DNA of 64,000 nucleotides from Bacteroidaceae bacterium (lineage in GTDB: Bacteria; Bacteroidota; Bacteroidia; Bacteroidales; Bacteroidaceae). The notes below the pieces were generated by a model that was given only the letters and a program-made list of their open reading frames with translations, was not told where the DNA came from and ran no database searches. This document shows, one piece after another, positions 36,538 to 44,890 of this stretch. The stretch is taken from assembly GCA_017507105.1 (NCBI GenBank), contig JAFWBM010000025.1:1-64000 (forward strand). Reading direction: 5' to 3'. Position numbers and translations under genes: made by a program. Positions within the stretch are counted from its first letter, which is position 1; each line of letters begins with the position of its first letter.

Positions 36538-37104
36538 ATGATTAATGCTCAAGACATTAAAATTGGTACAGCAATCCGTATGGATGGCAAGTTGTATTTC
36601 TGCATCGACTTTTTGCATGTGAAACCCGGCAAGGGAAATACATTTATGCGTACAAAGCTCAAAGACGTTGTAAATGGTTACGTATTGGAGCGTCGTTTCA
36701 ACATCGGTGAGAAACTCGAGGATGTGCGTGTAGAGCGTCGTCCCTACCAGTTCCTTTATCAGGAGGGTAATGACTATATCTTCATGAATCAGGAGACATA
36801 TGAGCAGATTCCTATTCCTTCTTACCAGATCAATGGTGTAGACTATATGAAAGAGGGTATGATTCTTGAGGTTGTTACAGATGCAACAACTGAGACTGTT
36901 CTCTTTGCAGATATGCCTGTAAAGGTTGTTCTTGCAATCACATATACAGAGCCCGGTCTTAAGGGTGATACTGCAACCAATACAACAAAGCCAGCTACAC
37001 TGGAGACCGGTGCCGAGATTCGTGTTCCTCTCTTCATTAATGAGGGTGAGCTTGTTGAGGTTGATACACGCGACGGTTCTTATGTTGGTCGCGTAAAAGC
37101 ATAA
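36538..37104 (+). CDS. efp: Elongation factor P
   Basis: Translation factor (188 aa) that rescues ribosomes stalled at polyproline. Domain I has the loop KPGKGNTFMRTK with the tip lysine (K32). OB domains II and III follow, with the family signature about 150-170 (PGLKGDTATNTTKPATLETGAEIRVPLFI). No epmA/epmB homologue is adjacent, so the tip modification, if any, cannot be inferred. It has its own promoter and is the first gene of a plus-strand run. Confidence 0.97.
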   Translation: MINAQDIKIGTAIRMDGKLYFCIDFLHVKPGKGNTFMRTKLKDVVNGYVLERRFNIGEKLEDVRVERRPYQFLYQEGNDYIFMNQETYEQIPIPSYQINGVDYMKEGMILEVVTDATTETVLFADMPVKVVLAITYTEPGLKGDTATNTTKPATLETGAEIRVPLFINEGELVEVDTRDGSYVGRVKA

Positions 37105-37123
37105 TCTTAAAAATAAAAAAGAC

Positions 37124-38119
37124 TTGTTGTACTCTATAATTGTCCCCGTTTATAACAGGCCGGATGAGATAAAAGAACTTCTCGACAGTCTGTCGGCTCA
37201 GACGGTAAAGCCTTTTGAGTTGTTAATTATAGAGGATGGTTCAAAAGAACGGTGCGATCATTTGCTTGATTGCTACCGTTCTTCTTTTACTATCCATTAT
37301 TATTTCAAGCCTAATTCGGGACGTAGCGATACCCGTAACTACGGTATGGAACGTGCTACTGGCGACTATCTTCTGTTTTTCGATTCGGATGTGATATTGC
37401 CTCCATTCTATTTCGAGAGATTGCAGACTGCAATGAAAGAGTCTTACTGTGACTGTTTCGGCGGTCCTGATGCGGCAGATGCATCTTTCTCGGATATACA
37501 GAAAGCCGTAAATCACTCAATGACCGGTTTTTGGACAACGGGTGGAATAAGAGGAGGAAAAGTTGTTGCCGAGAAGTTCTGTCCACGTACATTTAATATG
37601 GGTTTCTCGAAAGCTGTATACGATAAGGTAGGAGGGTTCGAGGATATGATGGGAGAGGATATAGATCTCAGTATACGTATACGCGAGGCAGGTTTTGTTA
37701 CACGCCTTATACGTGAGACCTTTGTATATCATAAGCGTCGTGTCGACTTAGGCCGTTTCTTTAAGCAGGTAAATAACTTTGGTCAGGCACGTATATGGTT
37801 GCAGATTAAACATCCCGGTTCGTTAAAGCCGGTGCACGCCATGCCTGCGTTTATGCTTGTAGCAGGTGCCTTTTTGCTTGTTGCATCCATATTTCAGCCT
37901 CTCTTGCTGTTGTTACCTCTGTTGTATGTATTGCTCATTTTCTTCGATTCACTGTTCAAGAACAGAAGTCTTAAGGTTGCTGCATTGTCGGTTATAACTG
38001 CTGCAGTACAGATATCTGGTTATGGAACAGGTTTTCTTAAAGCTTTGTGGTTCAAGATGATTCTGAAACAACCGCTTGAAACCAAAAAGAATCTTACCAA
38101 GATTTACAACCGAGGTTAA
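37124..38119 (+). CDS. Glycosyltransferase family 2, membrane-associated
   Basis: A 331-aa GT-A glycosyltransferase. It opens with YSIIVPVYNRPDEIKELLDSLSAQT, the nucleotide-sugar fold, then has the metal-binding DxD as FFDSDVIL (about 84-91) and MGEDIDLSIRIREAGF. Two hydrophobic segments near 245-285 anchor it to the membrane. The conserved N-terminus begins directly at a TTG at 37124 with no in-frame ATG upstream, so TTG is the likely start (a second TTG follows). The efp stop is 19 bp upstream and radC overlaps the end by 1 bp. The acceptor is unknown, probably an envelope glycan. Confidence 0.85.
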   Translation: MLYSIIVPVYNRPDEIKELLDSLSAQTVKPFELLIIEDGSKERCDHLLDCYRSSFTIHYYFKPNSGRSDTRNYGMERATGDYLLFFDSDVILPPFYFERLQTAMKESYCDCFGGPDAADASFSDIQKAVNHSMTGFWTTGGIRGGKVVAEKFCPRTFNMGFSKAVYDKVGGFEDMMGEDIDLSIRIREAGFVTRLIRETFVYHKRRVDLGRFFKQVNNFGQARIWLQIKHPGSLKPVHAMPAFMLVAGAFLLVASIFQPLLLLLPLLYVLLIFFDSLFKNRSLKVAALSVITAAVQISGYGTGFLKALWFKMILKQPLETKKNLTKIYNRG

Positions 38120-38817
38120 TGGTGCAAGAGAAACATAAAACGACAATAAAAGAGTGGCCTATAGATGAGCGCCCTCGTGAAAAGGCTGCTCGTCATGGTA
38201 TTGCATCTCTCAGTAAGTCTGAACTGCTGGCAATGCTTATAGGTTCGGGAACGGCCGAGGACTCTGCTGTTGAGCTTATGAGAAAGGTGCTGGCATCGTG
38301 CGGCGATAGCATCGCCCGACTATCAAGACTCTCGGCCGATGACTTGTGCCAATTTAAAGGGATAGGTCCTGCTAAGGCAATGACAATAATGGCTGCTTGT
38401 GAGTTGTGGAAGAGAAGAGAGAATGATAATCCCGATGAGGTGCGTTGTATACGCTCTTCTCGCGATTTGTTTAATTATTTCTATCCTCTTATGTGCGACA
38501 ATAATGTCGAGGAGTGTTATGTGCTGCTTCTGAATAATATGCATCGTGTGATTGCTCATACACGAATAGGCAGTGGAGGCTTTACAGCAACATTGGTTGA
38601 TATACGTCTGGTGATGCGTGAGGCTTTGCTTAAACGAGCTACATCTGTGGCATTGTGTCATAACCATCCCTCTGGCAGTCTTAAACCAAGTAAGGAGGAT
38701 GATAAAATAACCGAGAGTCTGGCACAGGCGTGCAAGATTATGAATATACGTTTTCTCGACCATATAATACTTACAGCTGATGGCTATTATAGCTATGTGG
38801 ATGAGAATAGATTTTGA
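38119..38817 (+). CDS. radC: RadC family JAB1/MPN domain protein
   Basis: A 232-aa protein with an N-terminal helix-hairpin-helix-like part (about 40-100; SADDLCQFKGIGPAKAMTIMA) and a C-terminal JAMM-like metalloprotease fold with HNHPSGSLKPSKED and DHIILTADGYYSY. The once-proposed DNA-repair role is not supported by later work; actual function is unclear. The start codon overlaps the glycosyltransferase stop (TAATG), so the genes are cotranscribed. Confidence 0.93.
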   Translation: MVQEKHKTTIKEWPIDERPREKAARHGIASLSKSELLAMLIGSGTAEDSAVELMRKVLASCGDSIARLSRLSADDLCQFKGIGPAKAMTIMAACELWKRRENDNPDEVRCIRSSRDLFNYFYPLMCDNNVEECYVLLLNNMHRVIAHTRIGSGGFTATLVDIRLVMREALLKRATSVALCHNHPSGSLKPSKEDDKITESLAQACKIMNIRFLDHIILTADGYYSYVDENRF

Positions 38818-38835
38818 TATATAAATATACCTAAT

Positions 38836-39147
38836 ATGGAAAAATTTGAGTTGGAGCAGAAAATTGTTGAGATGATAAAGACGGTGTACGATCCCGAGAT
38901 TCCGGTAAATATTTATGATCTTGGTCTTATTTACCGTATAGAACTGAAAGAGGATAATGCTGTGGAGATAGATATGACTCTTACAGCTCCCAATTGTCCT
39001 GCAGCCGACTTTATGATGGAGGATGTAAGACAAAAGGTGGAGTCTGTAGAAGGAATTGGGAAGGTTACGCTTAACCTTGTTTTTGAGCCTGAGTGGAATC
39101 AAGAACTTATGACAGAGGAGGCCAAACTTGAATTGGGCCTTCTTTGA
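38836..39147 (+). CDS. MIP18/SufT-like (DUF59) Fe-S cluster assembly factor
   Basis: A 103-aa single-domain protein of the MIP18 family. It contains the typical VYDPEIPVNIYDLGLIYRIEL and the TLTAPNCPAADFMMEDV segment with the conserved cysteine. Relatives help mature Fe-S proteins (SufT, PaaD, eukaryotic CIA2). It sits 18 bp after radC and 26 bp before lpxH, in the same run. No suf genes are nearby, so the client is unknown. Confidence 0.88.
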   Translation: MEKFELEQKIVEMIKTVYDPEIPVNIYDLGLIYRIELKEDNAVEIDMTLTAPNCPAADFMMEDVRQKVESVEGIGKVTLNLVFEPEWNQELMTEEAKLELGLL

Positions 39148-39173
39148 GGATAAAGTAATGCAATGAGATTGCC

Positions 39174-39953
39174 ATGAAAAAGATATATTTTTTATCTGAT
39201 GCCCATCTTGGAGCTTGGGCACTTGAGCATCGGCGTACGCACGAGAGACGGCTTGTGTCGTTCCTTGACAAAATAAAAAAGGATGCCTCCGCTATATATA
39301 TGCTTGGCGATATGTTTGACTTTTGGTACGAGTATAAGTATGTTGTGCCAAAAGGGTTCACCCGTTTTCTTGGTAAGATATCAGAACTTACTGATATGGG
39401 TATAGAGATTCATTTCTTTACCGGTAATCATGACCAGTGGTGCCTTGATTATCTCGAGACGGAGTGTGGAATGATTTTGCATCGTGAACCTTTCCTTGTC
39501 GAGATTATGGGTAAGGAGTTTTTTATGGCACATGGTGACGAGTTTGCTGATGACTGGAAATATGGTATCCTGCGCTCTGTTTTTCATAGCAAATTTCTGC
39601 GACGCATGTTCTCTATGCTCCATCCCAGATGGAGCCTTTGGCTAGGTAATAGTTGGGCAAAGCATAGTATGATACAGCATAAAATAAAAGGCGATACCCC
39701 TTTTTTGGGTGAGGATAAGGAGTCGTGTGTGCTCTTTGCCAAGAGATATCTTGCCAAGCATAGCAGTGTCGATTGTTTTATATTCGGTCATCGTCACTGC
39801 GACGAGGATATGATGCTCGAAGGTGGCGCGCGTTGTATTCTGCTTGGTGATTGGATTAATACATTCGCTTATGTGGTATGGGATGGTAAGGTAATATCAC
39901 ACGAATGTTATGTCGAGGGTGACGATGTGAAGATTGTTTTGCAGAGCGAGTAG
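39174..39953 (+). CDS. lpxH: UDP-2,3-diacylglucosamine pyrophosphohydrolase (LpxH-like)
   Basis: Calcineurin-like phosphoesterase (259 aa) acting in lipid A synthesis: UDP-2,3-diacyl-GlcN to 2,3-diacyl-GlcN-1-phosphate (lipid X) + UMP. The metal motifs are all visible: SDAHLG, GDMFDFW, GNHDQW, HGDE and FGHRH. The FDFWYEY context and the helical insert (FHSKFLRRMFSMLHPRW) fit LpxH of Bacteroidetes. It ends the plus-strand run and faces the convergent LD-carboxypeptidase gene with 4 bp between stop codons. Confidence 0.9.
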   Translation: MKKIYFLSDAHLGAWALEHRRTHERRLVSFLDKIKKDASAIYMLGDMFDFWYEYKYVVPKGFTRFLGKISELTDMGIEIHFFTGNHDQWCLDYLETECGMILHREPFLVEIMGKEFFMAHGDEFADDWKYGILRSVFHSKFLRRMFSMLHPRWSLWLGNSWAKHSMIQHKIKGDTPFLGEDKESCVLFAKRYLAKHSSVDCFIFGHRHCDEDMMLEGGARCILLGDWINTFAYVVWDGKVISHECYVEGDDVKIVLQSE

Positions 39954-39957
39954 TTAA

Positions 39958-40857
39958 TTATAGGAATCGCAGGCTTGTTCCTTTCTCTTTGGATATATCT
40001 ATGACGGCCTCGGCACCCTCTATCATGGGTAGATTTCTTTTCCCGTGTCCCACAGGGAAATTGAAACATACCGGTATATTGCAATCTGCAACAGTGTTGT
40101 AAATAACTTCGTATAGCGTACCTCCAAATCCTGAATGTTCTTTTGTATCTGTAAACTCGCCCACAATCAATGCTTGTGCGCTTTGCAATATTCCAGCTAG
40201 CTTTAGATTCTGTAATATCCGTTCTATGCGGTATATAGGTTCGTTTATGTCCTCGATAAAAATAATTTTTCCGGGTGTGAATATGTCATATCTTGTACGC
40301 ATAAGCCCGGACAGTACCGATAGATTTCCACCTGCTATAATCCCTTTTGCGTGACCCTCGATATCTAAGTAATGAGGTCCTGTTTTATATACAGGTCTGT
40401 TGCCAAAAAGAATCTTCTGTATGTTTGTGGTTGCATCCCCTTGCGGTTCTGTGGCAAGCATGCGACATTGTGCTGCATGCAACGACTCGATACCTTTTGC
40501 ATTGCATGCTGCATGCAAAACCGAGCAGTCGCTCATCCCTATTACCCATTTGGGATTCTTTTCTATTGCTTTTGCAAACTCCTCGACGAGATGAATACAT
40601 CCGTATCCACCATAACTGCATAGTATAGCCTTTATATCATCGTTACTGACAGCCCAAAGCAGGTCGCTGAGGCGCTCATTCTTACTCCCAGAATAGTAAC
40701 CGTTGCGCGATAAACAGTGTGGTGTAACAACGCTTTCAAGCCCCCAACTGTGCAGTGTTGCGATAGCCCCCTCAATGATTGAGTGGTTGCGTATAGCTGC
40801 AGCCGGCGAGACTATTGCTATCTTGTCGCCTTTCTTTAGGCTTTGCGGATGTATCAT
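39958..40857 (-). CDS. LD-carboxypeptidase (S66 family)
   Basis: Serine peptidase (299 aa) of family S66 that trims murein tetrapeptides to tripeptides during peptidoglycan recycling. It is related to microcin-immunity MccF. The nucleophile Ser lies in IGMSDCSVLHAA, and the Glu-His partners in FIEDINEPIYRIERIL and FPVGHG. The N-terminal GDKIAIVSPAA strand is typical. There is no signal peptide, consistent with a cytoplasmic recycling enzyme. It shares the minus-strand transcript with the U32 protein gene, 5 bp away. Confidence 0.9.
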   Translation of the reverse strand: MIHPQSLKKGDKIAIVSPAAAIRNHSIIEGAIATLHSWGLESVVTPHCLSRNGYYSGSKNERLSDLLWAVSNDDIKAILCSYGGYGCIHLVEEFAKAIEKNPKWVIGMSDCSVLHAACNAKGIESLHAAQCRMLATEPQGDATTNIQKILFGNRPVYKTGPHYLDIEGHAKGIIAGGNLSVLSGLMRTRYDIFTPGKIIFIEDINEPIYRIERILQNLKLAGILQSAQALIVGEFTDTKEHSGFGGTLYEVIYNTVADCNIPVCFNFPVGHGKRNLPMIEGAEAVIDISKEKGTSLRFL

Positions 40858-40862
40858 TTATT

Positions 40863-42116
40863 CTATTTACCGCCCCGTCCGGTACTCTCTATCTTATATA
40901 GTTTATCGGCAGGACGTACTTTGCTGGGAACCTTGAACGATACATATACTCCCTTTGGTACGGTATCTACGGCTCCCAAGTCGACGCGTGCCTCTTCCAA
41001 GTCTACATACATGGCACCGGTGGTGGGGCCTGTTATCAGTAGCTTGTCGCCGACGTGCAGCTCGCCTGCCTCTATATAGAACTCTCCAACTCCAAGTTTC
41101 GAGAAGTATTTTATCCCACGCCCTATATATACTTTTCTTTCTGTGGCTTGTGAACCGTATATATTACTCCATTCGCCAAGTTTTTGTCCCAGATAATATC
41201 CATCCCAGAATCCTCTGTTAAATACAGTAGATAGGCGTTCGTCCCATTTCTTGCACTTCTCTTCGTCGAAGGTATTATCGAGGCATGCTTCCAATGCCTC
41301 TCTATAGCATGCAACAACTGTACTTACATATTCAGGGCCTCGTGCGCGTCCTTCAATCTTGAATACGCGTACTCCTGCATTTATCATGCGGTCCATGAAG
41401 CCTATTGTCTTAAGGTCTTTGGGTGACATTATATATTTGTTGTCGACTTCAAGTTCGATATCACTCTCGCGGTCTTTAACTATATAGCCGCGACGACAAA
41501 CCTGCATACATTCGCCACGATTGGCACTACGTCCTAGTTGATGAAGCGAAAGGTAACACTTCCCCGATATGGCCATACATAGGGCTCCATGACAGAACAT
41601 CTCTATTCGTATGAGATTTCCTTTAGGTCCACAAATGTTCTCTTCTACAATTACTCGATGGATGGCTTCGACCTGCTCCATGTTTAATTCGCGAGCAAGC
41701 ACTACGACATCGGCAAAACGAGCATAGAATTTGAGTGCTTCACTGTTGCTTATATTCAGTTGGGTCGATAAATGTACCTCTACTCCAATTTCATTACAAT
41801 ATTGGAGTACTGATATGTCGGCAGCGATAACAGCCGATATTCCCGATTCTTTGGCAGCATCGACTATGGTGTGCATCATATTAAGGTCGTTTTCGTAAAT
41901 AATGGTATTTACGGTTAGGTAGCTCTTTACGCCATGTCTGTCACATATCTGGGCTATTTCACGAAGGTCGTTGATGCTGAATGCGCTTGCCGAGTGAACA
42001 CGCATGTTTAGATGTTCAATACCAAAATATATGGAGTTTGCTCCGGCATGTATCGCAGCCATAAGGCTCTCGCGTGAACCTGCCGGTGCCATTATTTCGA
42101 AATCTTCCCTTTTCAT
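40863..42116 (-). CDS. U32 family peptidase / tRNA hydroxylation-type protein (YegQ/TrhP-like)
   Basis: A 417-aa protein of the U32 family. The N-terminal TIM-barrel includes EIMAPAGSRESLMAAIHAGA. The U32 signature is present as EMFCHGALCMAISGKCYLSLHQ, with further cysteines in RGECMQVCRRGY that could hold a Fe-S cluster. The C-terminal beta domain includes LHVGDKLLITGPTTG. At this length it resembles YegQ/TrhP, involved in prephenate-dependent tRNA U34 hydroxylation, rather than the longer RlhA. Protease activity is doubtful for such members. It is the first gene of a two-gene unit with the LD-carboxypeptidase. Confidence 0.85.
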   Translation of the reverse strand: MKREDFEIMAPAGSRESLMAAIHAGANSIYFGIEHLNMRVHSASAFSINDLREIAQICDRHGVKSYLTVNTIIYENDLNMMHTIVDAAKESGISAVIAADISVLQYCNEIGVEVHLSTQLNISNSEALKFYARFADVVVLARELNMEQVEAIHRVIVEENICGPKGNLIRIEMFCHGALCMAISGKCYLSLHQLGRSANRGECMQVCRRGYIVKDRESDIELEVDNKYIMSPKDLKTIGFMDRMINAGVRVFKIEGRARGPEYVSTVVACYREALEACLDNTFDEEKCKKWDERLSTVFNRGFWDGYYLGQKLGEWSNIYGSQATERKVYIGRGIKYFSKLGVGEFYIEAGELHVGDKLLITGPTTGAMYVDLEEARVDLGAVDTVPKGVYVSFKVPSKVRPADKLYKIESTGRGGK

Positions 42117-42213
42117 CTATTGTGGATTTTTAAATTCTTGTATAATATCGTTTTTGGATATATATTTCTATATTGGAAGCATTGATAGCTTGTCCTATAT
42201 TCGCGATTTATGG

Positions 42214-42221
42214 CAAATATA
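42214..42221 (-). promoter_or_regulatory. Candidate -7 element of the U32 gene
   Basis: TATATTTG on the minus strand, 98 bp before the start, matches TAnnTTTG. No clear -33 element is seen. Confidence 0.35.
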
Positions 42222-42319
42222 AGCATTAAAAATGTACTATGAAGAAATATCCCGAAAATAGTTTTGTCCTACTCTTGCTGATGAGATATAAATCCTAATA
42301 TCCAATGGCTCCTGGCATT

Positions 42320-42349
42320 TTGCCGAATGGTATAATTTTAGTAATTTTG
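42320..42349 (+). promoter_or_regulatory. Promoter of the dus gene
   Basis: TTG (42320-42322), a 19-bp spacer and TAATTTTG (42342-42349), 40 bp before the ATG. Confidence 0.6.
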
Positions 42350-42389
42350 CGCTACCCGTATATCGGATAACTCTTTTATCTATATTGTG

Positions 42390-43370
42390 ATGAAAATAGC
42401 TGGTTTAGAGTTTGGATCTTACCCGGTCTTTCTGGCTCCTATGGAGGATGTGACAGATGAGGCCTTTCGATTGCTGTGTAAGCGCTTTGGCGCAGACATG
42501 GTGTATACTGAATTTGTGTCAAGTGATGCTCTTATACGTGATGTTAACAGTACTTTGCGTAAATTAAATATCTATGATGAGGAGCGACCTGTCGCAATAC
42601 AGATCTATGGTAATGAGGTAGGGCCTATGGTTGAGGCCGCACTACGTGTCGAAGCTGCACGTCCCGATATACTTGATATAAATTTTGGTTGTCCGGTCAA
42701 GAAGGTTGCGCGTAAGGGGTGCGGTGCCGGTATGTTACAGAATATTCCCAAGTTGCTTGAGATTACTCGTGCGGTGGTCGATGCTGTAAAAATTCCTGTT
42801 ACGGTAAAGACTCGCTTAGGTTGGGACGAGAATAGTAAATGTATTGTTGAGCTAGCCGAGGCACTTCAGGATTGCGGTATAGCAGCTTTGACTGTTCACG
42901 GACGTACCCGTGCGCAGATGTATACTGGTGATGCCGACTGGACCCTTATAGGTAAGATAAAGGAGAATCCTCGTATGTATATTCCTATTATAGGAAATGG
43001 TGACATAAAGACGCCGGAGCGTGCTCGTGAGTGTTTTGATAAGTATGGTGTGGATGCTGTTATGGTCGGACGCGCCAGCTTCGGTCAGCCTTGGATTTTT
43101 CGTGATATAAAGCATTATCTGAACACAGGTGAAGCGGCAGTGCCTTTTACATTTTCGGAGTGCATGCAGGTTCTGCGTGGTCAAGTACATGATAGTGTGG
43201 AGTGGTTGGGCGAGCGCCCAGGTATCCTGCATGTACGACGTCATCTGGCTGCCACTCCTTTCCTTAAAGGGCTTGCCGATTTCCGTCCTCTACGTATAGA
43301 GATGCTGCGTGCCGAGAAGCTCGATTCATTACTCGAGATTCTCGACAAAATAGAACAGCAATATGCTTAG
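42390..43370 (+). CDS. tRNA-dihydrouridine synthase (DusB-like)
   Basis: FMN-dependent enzyme (326 aa) that reduces specific uridines in tRNA. FMN and catalytic motifs are visible: LAPMEDVTD, ILDINFGCPVKKV with the catalytic Cys region, TVKTRLGW, LTVHGRTRAQMY and GNGDIKTPERA, followed by MVGRASFGQPWIF. The C-terminal helical tRNA-binding domain contains HVRRHL. The frame begins one codon earlier with GTG; the ATG at 42390 is used. It overlaps the convergent ROK gene by 4 bp. Confidence 0.93.
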   Translation: MKIAGLEFGSYPVFLAPMEDVTDEAFRLLCKRFGADMVYTEFVSSDALIRDVNSTLRKLNIYDEERPVAIQIYGNEVGPMVEAALRVEAARPDILDINFGCPVKKVARKGCGAGMLQNIPKLLEITRAVVDAVKIPVTVKTRLGWDENSKCIVELAEALQDCGIAALTVHGRTRAQMYTGDADWTLIGKIKENPRMYIPIIGNGDIKTPERARECFDKYGVDAVMVGRASFGQPWIFRDIKHYLNTGEAAVPFTFSECMQVLRGQVHDSVEWLGERPGILHVRRHLAATPFLKGLADFRPLRIEMLRAEKLDSLLEILDKIEQQYA

Positions 43371-44338
43371 TTGAGTTCCCAAGCAAGTGCGCTTGCTCCC
43401 AATATGGCAGCATCGGAATCCTTAAGCTGAGATATAAGTATCTTGCTTTTTCCTTTGAATGTGTGTAGAATGTTCTTGTCTACAGACCTCTTTATGGGGC
43501 TTAGTAGATATTCTCCGGCCCGTGTCAGTCCTCCGAACAGTATTATGGCTTCGGGGCTAGAGAATGCTATAAAATCGGCTATGGCCTCACCAAGCATATT
43601 GCCGGTAAATTCGAAGATTTCACGTGCAAGTTTATCGTTGTTACGTGCAGCCTCATATACATCCCTAGATGTTATCTCTTTTATGTTACGTAGCAGACTC
43701 GGTTCATTTATTTTTTCAAGCATTTCCATTGCTGTACGTGCTACGCCTGTAGCTGAGCAGTAGGCCTCAAGACAGCCATACCTGCCACAACCGCATAGGC
43801 GTCCCTCCTTGCCACGTACCATAGTGACGTGTCCAAGTTCTCCGGCAAAGCCATCGCATCCATATACAAGATGACCATTTATAACAATTCCGCTGCCAAC
43901 TCCTGTACCTAGTGTGAGGACTATAAAATCCTTCATTCCTTTGGCTGTGCCGTAGGTCATCTCCCCAATTGCTGCTGCATTTGCATCGTTTGTCACTCTG
44001 ACAGGAATGCCACTCTTCTTAGATAGCATCTGAGCGAGTGGCAGTACTCCTTTCCAAGGTAAGTTAAAAGCATGCTCAATGTTGCCGGTGTAATAGTTGC
44101 TGTCGGGCGCTCCTACTCCTATGCCACGTATCAATCCTTCGCTGTCTGTAGCGGTAATAAGGCGTGTTATGGCCTTGTAGACATCGTCTATGTATGCATC
44201 GAATGTACTATATGCTCTTGTGGCAATTCCTTCATCACGTGCAAGGATATCGCCTCGTGCATCCACTACTCCTATTTTTGTACCCGTTCCACCAATGTCA
44301 ATACCTATGACCAGGTTTTTCTCAATCTCTGTTACCAT
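43367..44338 (-). CDS. ROK family sugar kinase (glucokinase-like)
   Basis: Cytoplasmic ATP-dependent hexose kinase of 323 aa. ATP-binding DIGGTGTKIGV is at the N-terminus, the catalytic Asp lies in VTNDANAAAIGE, and the ROK zinc/substrate motif is GHVTMVRG...CGCGRYGCLEAYCS. There is no N-terminal helix-turn-helix, so it is a kinase rather than a NagC-type repressor. Glucose is the likely substrate, but other hexoses are possible. A 19-bp palindrome lies 20 bp upstream. It is convergent with, and overlaps, the dus gene by 4 bp. Confidence 0.88.
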   Translation of the reverse strand: MVTEIEKNLVIGIDIGGTGTKIGVVDARGDILARDEGIATRAYSTFDAYIDDVYKAITRLITATDSEGLIRGIGVGAPDSNYYTGNIEHAFNLPWKGVLPLAQMLSKKSGIPVRVTNDANAAAIGEMTYGTAKGMKDFIVLTLGTGVGSGIVINGHLVYGCDGFAGELGHVTMVRGKEGRLCGCGRYGCLEAYCSATGVARTAMEMLEKINEPSLLRNIKEITSRDVYEAARNNDKLAREIFEFTGNMLGEAIADFIAFSSPEAIILFGGLTRAGEYLLSPIKRSVDKNILHTFKGKSKILISQLKDSDAAILGASALAWELN

Positions 44339-44357
44339 AATCTATATTCTATAATTG

Positions 44358-44376
44358 ATTTGTTTAATAAACAAAT
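44358..44376. promoter_or_regulatory. 19-bp palindrome upstream of the ROK kinase gene
   Basis: ATTTGTTTA-A-TAAACAAAT is exactly symmetrical around one central base. Its position 20 bp before the ROK start suggests an operator, but AT-rich symmetry can arise by chance. Confidence 0.35.
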
Positions 44377-44595
44377 AAGGTATAGCTTTTGTAGAATGTA
44401 CTTGCCGGTATTGACTCTATATTATGTTTTTTTATTATGAGAATATAGGTGTAATGTATGTTACAACAACTTTTAATCTTAAGTGCAAAGGGTGTTAACT
44501 CTAGAACCTAACCTATTCTACTGCTGTTTCTATTATGAGTAGGGCGATGCTGTTCTGCCGATTAACAAGTTGTTTAACTATTAAATCTGTTGTTT

Positions 44596-44835
44596 ATGAT
44601 TCTAGGTAATTCTAAATTCTGGTTTGGAATGGCTTTAGGAGCTATTGCCGGCGCTATGGCCTACAAGTGTGCAAACAGTGAGAGAGCTAAGGATATGTTT
44701 GCGAAAATGTCGGATGCGTTGAAAAGTAAAGGGTGCAGTGTTGTGCAAAAAGCTGCAGACACCGGTGTGAAAGTTGCAGATGCCGTTGCTGAGGCAACGC
44801 ATCAATATAGAGAAAAGATACACAAAGAACTATAG
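44596..44835 (+). CDS. Small YtxH-like membrane-anchored protein, 79 aa
   Basis: A small protein with one hydrophobic N-terminal segment (FGMALGAIAGAMAYKC, about 10-25) followed by an amphipathic helix rich in Lys, Ala and Asp. This layout matches YtxH-like/DUF6132-type proteins, often linked to envelope stress. The open frame begins with TTG; the ATG at 44596 is more likely. It is isolated between the ROK and pckA genes, and a terminator immediately follows its stop. Confidence 0.65.
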   Translation: MILGNSKFWFGMALGAIAGAMAYKCANSERAKDMFAKMSDALKSKGCSVVQKAADTGVKVADAVAEATHQYREKIHKEL

Positions 44836-44876
44836 ATAAAGATAAAGCCAACCGATATGGTTGGCTTTATCTTTAT
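44836..44876. terminator. Bidirectional terminator between the YtxH-like gene and pckA
   Basis: An 18-bp perfect stem (ATAAAGATAAAGCCAACC and its complement) with a 5-nt loop lies between the two convergent stop codons. Confidence 0.85.
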
Positions 44877-44890
44877 GGTTATATAAGGTA

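Noticed and set aside
36538-39953. A single functional operon from efp to lpxH
   Set aside because: The genes are closely packed and probably cotranscribed, but their roles (translation, glycosylation, RadC, Fe-S, lipid A) do not form one pathway, so no joint function is claimed.
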